Of a stretch of 64,000 nt of DNA, positions 33,959 to 43,200 are shown in pieces. Position 1 is the stretch's first letter. Each line of letters begins with the position of its first letter. The notes below the pieces were generated by a model. It ran no database searches, had not been told where the DNA came from, and worked only from the letters and a program-made list of their open reading frames with translations. Both the position numbers and the translations under genes were made by a program. The stretch comes from Oceanirhabdus seepicola (GTDB lineage: Bacteria > Bacillota > Clostridia > Clostridiales > Clostridiaceae): NCBI RefSeq assembly GCF_023684385.1, contig NZ_JAGSOJ010000001.1, positions 806,001 through 870,000 on the forward strand, read 5' to 3'.

Positions 33959-36740
33959 GTATATCCTCCTCTAAAAATACCCTTGCACATTCTTCTCTAT
34001 AACTACAGTACATACACCTATCTTTATCTATTTCATATACACTATCATCATTTATTTTTATGAAATTTATAAGTTCTTGCTTATCTATATTGAATTGCTT
34101 ATCATTGACTCCGTAACGATATCTTTCAAACCACCCTGAACCTCCTGCTATTTTTGCATGAATATACTTTTCTCTAATCGCTCTATACACCTCGTCATTA
34201 GTATTTATAGCTCTATTTTTAACCCACCCATTTAAAATGGAAATTATGCCATTTTGTATATCAATAAAGTCGGATTCCTTCCAAAAAGGGAACATCAACT
34301 TAAATACTTTTATAAAATCTTTAACATGTTCTTCAATACTCTTTTTTAACCCCCCCTTACTATTTAGTTCTCTTATCTTAAATGCAACAACTAACTTTAT
34401 ATAATAACTTGCATGGAACTCACTATTAAACTGTTGATTATCATCTAAAATATACTCATATAAGTATCTAAAAGGACAGAACAAAAATGAATTCAAAATT
34501 TCTTCATCTATACAACTTGTATCTAATAACTTCTGGGCAATGTCCTCTTCAATTGAGTTAATACTATTATCTTGAGATGTTACTGAATACTTTGACTTAC
34601 TTACTCCTAGCATACCTAATATGAAATATGGTTGATTTTTTTCATCATTATTTTCTTCTATATAACTAATGTTCAATCTTTTATCTAAAAAATAAGTTCC
34701 ATAGAACAACATGTATTTGAGAAAATTTCCATACTCTCTTTTACTATTAATAACTATTTCTATGGTTTTATTATTCTTATTAAATGTTGTTTCTTTTAAA
34801 GGCCATGGTAAAATATCATTACAAACCGTTGTAAAGTTATTATCAGACAACTCTGCATAGTGATAGTATGCAGCTCCTTTCCCCCAAGATTCTTTTCCCG
34901 TGTCATCTGCTAATAATACACCACCATCTATCTGCTCAAAATCCCTTACAATCCAATTAGCAGAATCATCATTTTGACTGGATTGTAAATAAAAATGTAA
35001 TGTTTCCTTTATACTATCTATAGAAGATACTTGTTCTATACTAGTTCCTTTTAATTTTGTATATATCTGATTTACAAGGTTTACTTCTTCTTCTGTTGAA
35101 TATTTCACTCCTTCTGTACGCTTCTTTATCATTTCAATTAAATTTGAATAATGTTCACCTACATTAACATCATTTTCTTCAAATAATGTTTCAGTTATTG
35201 ATTTTAAATCCGAAATTATGGTCTTAAAATAATTTGCCTCTTCTATGCTTATACCATAAAAAGAAAATCTTCCAAAGGGTTTATACTTCTCCTCTTTTTC
35301 AATTCTTTCTAAATATTTAATTTGAACATCTATCCTATCTAAATATTCGTCTAAAGTCTTCAAATCACTAAAATATAACTTTACCTTCTCATATATCTCT
35401 AATGGGGTTAAATAACCTTTTTCATCCCATAAATTCACAGTTAAGCATTCTCTTAAGCTGGTTTCATTAACTATTATCTTATTTTCTTTCTTATCCCACA
35501 TATTGTACAACCCTAATATAAATTGTCCTATTGGGTAAGAAAGAAAATGTTTCTCACCAAATTGCTCAGGAAAATATACTTTCAATAAATTATTGGCCTT
35601 TTCTCCACTTACTGCATAAAACTGTTCATTCATATTGGCTAATATATTAGAAGGCCCCTTCCCATCGTTATTTAACTTTTTTGCTGCCTCATCATACTTC
35701 TTTGCTACATAATTAGTAAAACTAGTTATGTTATCAAATACTGTTATTTCTATATCTAATTCAGACAAATTAAAAAAATTACCTTCTATTACTTCACCAA
35801 TGTTTTTTCCTAAGTTATTATATATATAGCCTGTGTCATATTCATATACTTCTCTATCTTCTTTACACCACTCATAAACCTTATCCCATGTTTTATACAC
35901 CTGTTTATACTTTGGTAAATAATTAAACATAAAAACTACTTCTATATCTAATTTATTTAAATCTCTTATTAACCTATAGATTAAAGGTGTAAACTGATGA
36001 ACTCCATGTAAAACTACTTTGCTACAATCAATAGCGCTTAGATTTGTATCTTGGATTAAATTCTTATAGTGCAATATTCTATCCAATAATACTTTATCGT
36101 TATCTCTTTTAATTCCAAATGCCTTGTTCTTTTTCATTGAAACATTTTGACTTAATTTCTTCAACTTTTGATCAGCTTTGCTTTTAATTTCATTTATATT
36201 ATTATCACATTTATCGATACCTAACTCTTTTTTTATATCATCTAACAGTATATTCATTAATGATGTTTTAATATTTTCTACATCTTTTTCATTTAATCTA
36301 CTGAGCTTATTCCATCTATTATTACTCTTCAATTTTTCATAAATATCTAGTACTTTTTTCTCTTCATTAGATAAATTTTCTAAATTAATATCCTCATCTT
36401 TAATCTCACTTTCAAATAAAAACTTAAGAGACGCATAAATATCTTTTCTATTAAAATCAAAAGTTTTTTTCATTTTATCATCTTCTAATGATCTAATTAT
36501 ATTGGTCATATCAATATACTGTTCTATATCATTTTGACTATCATCTTTCCACTCTTTATAAAATTGTTTTAGGAATCTATCAGCAGTACATAGAACATTA
36601 AATTCAGTTCTGCCATACTTATGTGATAAACCTTGTACTAATGTTTGAGATATACACAAATGCGGATATTTTTTTATTTCGTCCCAATAATCCATTTTAT
36701 CTATACATCTCGGATCAGGATATGTCAAAATTCTATTCAT
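33951..36740 (-). CDS. AddB-like protein with C-terminal Fe-S nuclease-type fold
   Basis: A 929-residue protein. The C-terminus carries the iron-sulfur staple pattern of AddB/Cas4-type PD-(D/E)XK domains: one Cys in LFCPFRYLYEY (C755), then C909, C912 and C918 in CMYCSYREEC. The stretch VVLHGVHQFTPLIYRLIRDL followed by VVFMFNYLP (about 240-275) resembles the degenerate UvrD-like first domain of AddB. I see no clean Walker A, as in other AddB proteins, and no obvious E-x-K between the Cys groups, so nuclease activity is uncertain. It lies two bases after the UvrD/AddA-like gene, the same pairing as addB-addA, and the two probably form a helicase-nuclease complex. Confidence 0.6.
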   Translation of the reverse strand: MNRILTYPDPRCIDKMDYWDEIKKYPHLCISQTLVQGLSHKYGRTEFNVLCTADRFLKQFYKEWKDDSQNDIEQYIDMTNIIRSLEDDKMKKTFDFNRKDIYASLKFLFESEIKDEDINLENLSNEEKKVLDIYEKLKSNNRWNKLSRLNEKDVENIKTSLMNILLDDIKKELGIDKCDNNINEIKSKADQKLKKLSQNVSMKKNKAFGIKRDNDKVLLDRILHYKNLIQDTNLSAIDCSKVVLHGVHQFTPLIYRLIRDLNKLDIEVVFMFNYLPKYKQVYKTWDKVYEWCKEDREVYEYDTGYIYNNLGKNIGEVIEGNFFNLSELDIEITVFDNITSFTNYVAKKYDEAAKKLNNDGKGPSNILANMNEQFYAVSGEKANNLLKVYFPEQFGEKHFLSYPIGQFILGLYNMWDKKENKIIVNETSLRECLTVNLWDEKGYLTPLEIYEKVKLYFSDLKTLDEYLDRIDVQIKYLERIEKEEKYKPFGRFSFYGISIEEANYFKTIISDLKSITETLFEENDVNVGEHYSNLIEMIKKRTEGVKYSTEEEVNLVNQIYTKLKGTSIEQVSSIDSIKETLHFYLQSSQNDDSANWIVRDFEQIDGGVLLADDTGKESWGKGAAYYHYAELSDNNFTTVCNDILPWPLKETTFNKNNKTIEIVINSKREYGNFLKYMLFYGTYFLDKRLNISYIEENNDEKNQPYFILGMLGVSKSKYSVTSQDNSINSIEEDIAQKLLDTSCIDEEILNSFLFCPFRYLYEYILDDNQQFNSEFHASYYIKLVVAFKIRELNSKGGLKKSIEEHVKDFIKVFKLMFPFWKESDFIDIQNGIISILNGWVKNRAINTNDEVYRAIREKYIHAKIAGGSGWFERYRYGVNDKQFNIDKQELINFIKINDDSVYEIDKDRCMYCSYREECARVFLEEDIHG

Positions 36741-36742
36741 TT

Positions 36743-39700
36743 CTAACGTTCTCCCCCTATTAGCTTTTGCCAGCTTTTATTTTTCTTAGTGTTACTAATA
36801 TCGTTAAAATATATAAACTTTCTAATAGACCTTGTCATTGCAACATATAGTATTCTACATTCTTCATTCATTTTATATATATTTTCTGTCCTACTGTTAT
36901 CTTTATAAATATCATTACGTATAGAAAGCTCACTTTCATTATTAGATTGAAATTCTATTTTATAACCTATTCTATTATCACATACAATTACTTCTACTCT
37001 TTCAGATTTTTTTCTCTCATTATTATCTTCTTGAATATTCCCTTTAAACTCTTTGCTTTCTATATTTTTATAACATATAGGCATTATTACAACATCATAT
37101 TCTAATCCCTTAGACTTGTGAACTGTGGTACATATTACATCATTTGATACTTCTTCTATATTTAAGCTTTCTCTACTTTCAGCATTTACCTTTGTAACTA
37201 TCATAATTTTTAAAAATTCTTCTAACTTATTTAAGGTTAAATAATCATCATTAAAACTATTGATTATAATCTCAATAAGAACTTCTAAATTTCTTTTATA
37301 GTAATTTTGCATATTAATCTTAGTATTTTGATCTAGAGCACTAATGCTATATATCTCCCATGGAAGGCATTGATTTATTAGCTCCCTTATTACCTTCATT
37401 ATTGGTTGAAGTCTAAGATTTTTTAAGTGTTCTTCCCATTTTTCTATTGGACAATTTTTCAAGAAATATTTATATAACTTTTCTTTATCTCTAGCTAACG
37501 AATATATATCATGTTTTGGCATAGACTTACTAGTATAACATGTATCATATATTCCAAATAAATATTTAGAGTCTTGATTATGCTTTAAAGCTAAAACCAA
37601 CTTATATAAATCAATAGTAGGTTTTATTTGATATAAATCCCCTTGTCCTTCTACTCCTAGTGGTTTTTTATTTCTATCAAATATACCTTTTATTTTTTCA
37701 ATATCATTATTTGTTCTAACTAATAATGCTATCTTTTCATCTTTCTTTAATATTTTTCTTTCTCTTTCAACACATTCTATTAGTTCATCTTCCCACTGCT
37801 TTTCATTTTCAAAATCAATTTTCTCAAAGTCTTTATCCTCACTTGAATTTATATTTACCGTACCTATTAATTTATCTTCATTTGTATATGTTAAAGTCCT
37901 ATTCAGACTCATTTTGTAAAATATAGGATCAAATTTATCTAATAAATCCTTATCTGTTCTATAGTTTTTTCTAAGTCTCTCCTTATTCCACTTATCTGAA
38001 TCATCCTTCATTAAATGATTAAAAGCCTGATCTTCAGCACCCCTAAATCTATAAATACATTGCTTTATATCTCCTACTGTAAAAAATTTGAAACCAAACA
38101 ATTTTTGAAATTTTTTCATTAAATCTATTTGCATATTATCTGTATCTTGAAACTCATCTACAAATAAGTAATCTAATTCATAACTAGATTTTTCTATCTT
38201 ATCTTCCTTTACCAATTCATTTATCTTTATTATCATATTACTTAATCTTAGTGTACTTCTTTCATTGTTAAGTTCTATCAATTTTTCTTGAGCTTCTTTA
38301 ACAACTTTAACTATTAGACTATGTATATCTTTATCTGTATCATAAATCTGATTTCCAAAATCATATCCATCTCTAAGATCAATATTCTTTTGTTCTATTT
38401 TATCTAATAATTTACCTAATAATTTTTTTAGTTCATACATAGGTATACTTAATTTATCATCTATTACACTTCTACCTATTTCATCTATATACTTATTTAA
38501 AATTTCATTGATAATTTTATCTTTCTCATGCTTTCCTTGTTTAATGCTTATTTCTTTTCCTAATCCTAAATATGAAGAATACTTAGATATAATCTTCTTA
38601 CATAAGGAATGTATTGTACATATTTTCATCTGTTCTATAGTTTCTATTATGCTAAAATTATATCTATCTCCTATTAATATGAAATAATTTTTAAAATGTT
38701 TCTTAAGTCTTTTTTTCATATTATCTGCAGCTTCATTTGTAAATGTTATTAAGATTATTTTTTCTCTTAATTCATCTATAGTATATTTGTGTTTGTATAT
38801 TAGGTAGCTTATTCTTCCTACCATAGAAAATGTTTTTCCGCTTCCTGCTCCTGCTCTAACACAAACATCTTTTTTAATTGGAGTATGCTCTACAATGTAC
38901 TGATCTAAATTGAAACCACCACTATTATGAGCCCTTTCAAGATATTTTTTTTCCTCTTCACTAAATAAACCATCTAATATTTCAAACTCTTCTTCTATAT
39001 TATCCAATATGTATATAAAACTAAGATTAAAAATCCGCTCTTCATATAGCCCTTTAGATTCATTAAATATATTAAAATCATCATACTTTTGTAAGTACCC
39101 TGTTTTTTTATGTGTCATCATCTTTAAATGTTGAAGGACATTGTAATTGTTAGATATTATATATACTTTTGTCCCTTTTTTCCATATATCAATTATATCT
39201 GCAAATATACATTTTAGCTCATCAACATTTTTTTCATCTTTAATATACTTAACTATTGAATATACTCTTTTATCACTAATAGAGGCTACTCTACATTGAT
39301 CATTTTTATTTTGGGCAGGTTTTAGTAATTCCTCTATATTTTCAATTGATTTTGTTGTACTCATTTGCATACTATTCATTATCATCTCGTCACTTTCATA
39401 TAATCTTCTTATATTCTGAACTAAATTATCATCTAGCTCATCAGCTCTAACATTATTCTTCATAAACTCAAAAGCTTTATTTAGCTTATTCAATAATGTC
39501 TCTTTATTTAATAAGTCATCTTGCAAAATAGTAAGTTCCTCTTTAGATATAATATCTAATCTTTTCTCTTTATACTGCTTTAAAGATATAAATGGATAAC
39601 ATACTATTCCTAATACCAATGGATTCCTATTAAATTTCTCTTTTAATAAATTAACCATATTAAATTTATAACTGTTAGCTTGTTTAAATGGAGAGCCCCA

Positions 39701-39964
39701 TTCTTTCACATTATTTAAATTATCTCTGTACTTAATAGTTTCATTATCTTCTACACTTACTATTTGTACACTTTCCCAACCTTTAACTTCTATAATAAAT
39801 ATAGCTTTATTCTTTTCTAGTACACAAAAGTCAAATTCAGTTCCAGTTACTGTATAGTTATAATATGTAATATAGTTGTCTTCTAAAAAGTTAGATAATT
39901 TGTTGTATACTTCTTTTTCAGCTTTATTTTCTATTTTAGGATTTTTAGGATAAATTATTGACAT
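36743..39964 (-). CDS. NERD-domain UvrD/AddA-like helicase
   Basis: A 1,073-residue protein. Residues 1-125 form a NERD nuclease-related domain with the PD-(D/E)XK signature D45 ... E59-x-K61 (EFDFCVLEKNKAIFIIEVKG). The rest is a superfamily 1 helicase: motif I RAGAGSGKTFSMVG (371 onward), motif II FVDEFQDTD, motif III FTVGDIKQCIYRFRG, motif IV region RKNYRTD, motif V VHKSKGLEYDVVIMP and motif VI ILYVAMTRS. It is the first gene of the nine-gene operon. Only a weak ribosome binding site is seen before the ATG. With the AddB-like neighbour it should form a helicase-nuclease for DNA end processing; that it serves defence is inferred from context. Confidence 0.75.
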   Translation of the reverse strand: MSIIYPKNPKIENKAEKEVYNKLSNFLEDNYITYYNYTVTGTEFDFCVLEKNKAIFIIEVKGWESVQIVSVEDNETIKYRDNLNNVKEWGSPFKQANSYKFNMVNLLKEKFNRNPLVLGIVCYPFISLKQYKEKRLDIISKEELTILQDDLLNKETLLNKLNKAFEFMKNNVRADELDDNLVQNIRRLYESDEMIMNSMQMSTTKSIENIEELLKPAQNKNDQCRVASISDKRVYSIVKYIKDEKNVDELKCIFADIIDIWKKGTKVYIISNNYNVLQHLKMMTHKKTGYLQKYDDFNIFNESKGLYEERIFNLSFIYILDNIEEEFEILDGLFSEEEKKYLERAHNSGGFNLDQYIVEHTPIKKDVCVRAGAGSGKTFSMVGRISYLIYKHKYTIDELREKIILITFTNEAADNMKKRLKKHFKNYFILIGDRYNFSIIETIEQMKICTIHSLCKKIISKYSSYLGLGKEISIKQGKHEKDKIINEILNKYIDEIGRSVIDDKLSIPMYELKKLLGKLLDKIEQKNIDLRDGYDFGNQIYDTDKDIHSLIVKVVKEAQEKLIELNNERSTLRLSNMIIKINELVKEDKIEKSSYELDYLFVDEFQDTDNMQIDLMKKFQKLFGFKFFTVGDIKQCIYRFRGAEDQAFNHLMKDDSDKWNKERLRKNYRTDKDLLDKFDPIFYKMSLNRTLTYTNEDKLIGTVNINSSEDKDFEKIDFENEKQWEDELIECVERERKILKKDEKIALLVRTNNDIEKIKGIFDRNKKPLGVEGQGDLYQIKPTIDLYKLVLALKHNQDSKYLFGIYDTCYTSKSMPKHDIYSLARDKEKLYKYFLKNCPIEKWEEHLKNLRLQPIMKVIRELINQCLPWEIYSISALDQNTKINMQNYYKRNLEVLIEIIINSFNDDYLTLNKLEEFLKIMIVTKVNAESRESLNIEEVSNDVICTTVHKSKGLEYDVVIMPICYKNIESKEFKGNIQEDNNERKKSERVEVIVCDNRIGYKIEFQSNNESELSIRNDIYKDNSRTENIYKMNEECRILYVAMTRSIRKFIYFNDISNTKKNKSWQKLIGGER

Positions 39965-40037
39965 AATATCACTACTTTCTTTTGACGTAATTTTACAATT
40001 TATATTATTACCATTTAATTTAAAATTAATATCCTTA

Positions 40038-40066
40038 TATAAAATTCACCATATTTGTATTGTTAA
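40038..40066 (-). promoter_or_regulatory. Candidate promoter of the nine-gene dpd-like operon
   Basis: On the minus strand TTAACA (40066-40061), a 17-bp spacer and TTTATA (40043-40038) lie 74 bp upstream of the first ATG. The rest of the 39965-40200 gap is A/T-rich. An operon this long must start here because a terminator precedes it, but the exact boxes are uncertain. Confidence 0.35.
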
Positions 40067-40205
40067 ATTAACATTTGTCGTACTTTTTTTAAGATTAATT
40101 CTAGTATCAATAAATAAATTCAACTAAAATAATCTATACTTTACTTAATTGAAAAATTATACTTACTGATAAACATATAAAACTATATAAAAAATAAAAT
40201 TTTTA

Positions 40206-40245
40206 ATAAGCCTGGTAAATAATTAAATATTTTTACCAGGCTTAT
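40206..40245 (-). terminator. Terminator after dptH
   Basis: A perfect 14-bp stem, ATAAGCCTGGTAAA (40206-40219) with TTTACCAGGCTTAT (40232-40245), followed on the minus strand by a T-rich tail. It lies 14 bp after the dptH stop and separates the dpt operon from the dpd-like operon. Confidence 0.8.
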
Positions 40246-40258
40246 CCAAATCATTTCA

Positions 40259-43200
40259 TTACTTCATCAATTCCCAAAACGCCTTATCTTTAACATAAAT
40301 CGGTTTATCTTCATTTCCAAACTTAACCAAACTGTGGTGTTTCTCAAGTGATTTAATCTTATTATAAATTACCTCTTCTTCTTGCTTAGCCTTGGTATTA
40401 AATATGAACCTTACATCTTTATTACTCAAATCAGCAACATTATGAACAATCCAACTAAGAATATAACTAGCATATTCATTATCTCCTGTAGAGAAATGAC
40501 TTAAAAGTTGCGTAGAAAGAATAGTTCCAACCCCAAACATTCTTCCCTCTTTTAATATCTTTCTTAAACTATCAAAATTCTTTCTTAAGAAGTTATCAGC
40601 TTCATCAACTAAAATTAAATTAGTAAGCTGTCTATACTGACCTTCTGTTTTACTTTCCCCTATTACTAGCATTTGAGTATAAAATATATCTAATGTAATA
40701 GCTACAACTAGGTTCTGTATTCCTTCATCATAACCTGATAAATTAATTACAGTAACTCCATCTATACATTCAAACAATGACATAGTATTGGTAGGGTCTG
40801 GTTCAAATATCTCAAATTCACTTAAATTCTTAAGTGCAGCATATAAACTATCTTCTTGTACTTTTTCTCTATCCATATATATTCTACATACATCATCCAG
40901 TGTTGGAGGAGTTTTATCCCATGTAGGAACTTTAGCTTTATGAATTCCTCTTCTCTCATATGCTTCCATTATTACATCTCTTAATAATGTTTGCTGTTTA
41001 ACTCCTAAATTAAATGCATTAGCTATAGTTTCCTTAAGAGTATTAGCCGTATGAAGTGGGAGTAAAGGTTTAATCTTCTTCCCTTTAACAAGAGCTAATG
41101 GATTAAATGGTAAATGGAAAATATCATATACCTTGGCATCTGTAGCATTTACAAATTGATCGTCAATATAGTCACCCTTATAATCAAATATTAATAACCC
41201 TAATTTTTTACCATCTACATTATATATATCATTTTTATGCAATTGATAAATTAGTGATTTTGTAAATTGAGTTTTACCAGTACCCATTGTACCAATTATT
41301 CCAGTATTAGTATGGAATGTTTTACTTGTATCTGTTGGATACCAATTTATTTCTCTATCATGCTTCACATCATGGCCAAATAATACTTTCATAGGTTCTT
41401 TCGGCTCATCTACTTCCGAAATAGCTGCTTCGTCTTTTTTTACTTTAGTTGTAGTACCACCTTGATAACCAGTTTTATCTTCACTTATATTTGTAGTAGG
41501 TTTTTCTTCATTTCCTTCTACAGAACCTGTTTCATCTTCTTTATTTAATCTCTTATACTTGCTGAATAATAAATTCTCTACTTTAAAATCACTTTGATTC
41601 TCTACGAATTTTTCCTTTAATGATTCTAACTCTGAAGCAATGTTTCTATACCCAGCATCTTCTGAGAAAGTTATTTCTAATATCTCATTGCCTTTATTAA
41701 ACTCTTCCTCATTGTATGCCTCTTCTAATTCAGCTTGGTTAATTTCAATCAATTGAGCTTCATCATCAAAAGCTATTCCCTGCTTAAAAGACATAATTGA
41801 TCCACGTCCAATGTATTGATCAAGCTCAGTACTTATTGTATAATCATCATTTAATAATTTAGTTCTTACCTCTGAATCAATTATCATATCCCAATTTTGC
41901 TCAGGCCATAACTCATATAGCTTAAGCTTTTCTGCACTTACTACAGCAAGTTGCATCATGAAATTTCTATACATTTTCTTGCTGAATCTTCTGTTCTCTT
42001 CTTCATCTTGTAAATCAATTAAATGCTTCTCTAAATAATTTCTTGTCTTGTAAGCTTGCTTTTTAGCTTTTTTAATTACATTAGGTCTATTCTCACCAAT
42101 CTTAACTTCTACTGGATAATAATGAACATTTATATCATCATCTATTTTTTCAATACCTATAAGAAGTAAATCATCTGAATATTGACCTTCACCCTTTAAG
42201 TTTGATACTGAGAACAATCCTTCTACACTGCTTAAGCCAGCTCCTTTTGATACTCTTAATATTTCCTCAAGAGATATAGGTAGCCATACAATGTCTTTAT
42301 GATAAAAATATGATAAACTCAACTTAATTGCTGAAATTATACTTAATTTTTCTCTTGGAAATTGACCATTGCTTGATATTAATCTTAATAACCAATCACC
42401 ATTAACTGCATTAAAACAATTTATAACGTTTACAGAAGTTTTATCATTTACCTCAATATTTTTTTCTTGAAGAAATTCATCTATTATTACTTGATACTGC
42501 TTTGATTTTCTAGTTACTGTTATTGCATCATATCCACTTGAAGATGTATATTGATCACTATAATGTATTATCAATAAGTCTCTAGACGTATTGCTATTCT
42601 TAAAGAAGTTCAAATCAACTTTTGGATCAATGAATGTAACCCAATGTGTTGAATCGTAAATTTTTTCAAGCTTATCTCTACTTTCATCAGAAATTGCTGT
42701 TGTTCTGCACTCCTCTTCACTAAATGGTGAATCCGTCTGTGCAACCTTTACTAAAGCATTCATTTTGTTGACCAATTTCAGCAGTATATTACTTTCACCT
42801 TTTTTCATATATCTATTACCAAACCCAGTCCTATATGAGTTACCTAAGAACTTAGATGGTACTCCTGAAATTAATCCATCTAATGATATCCCTGTTATAA
42901 TATCATTCATATTACTATCTTTCTCTTCAACACTTTGCTCCATCTCATAGAAAGTTACATGACTATATTCATACTTCTCATCTTCAATATCTTTCTTATA
43001 AAAATGTATCTTCTGTATACATATATTTAAAATATCTTCTTTTGTGTAATCTTTACTTAAAGCTCTATTACTTAAATCAATCTTTAAATTATGTTCAATT
43101 TCTTCTGAAGTACTATAATATGATAATTCTTCGAATACATTGCTTATTTCATTACTATAAATATTAACATCTATAGGTAATAAGTTATCCGGTTTAGTCT

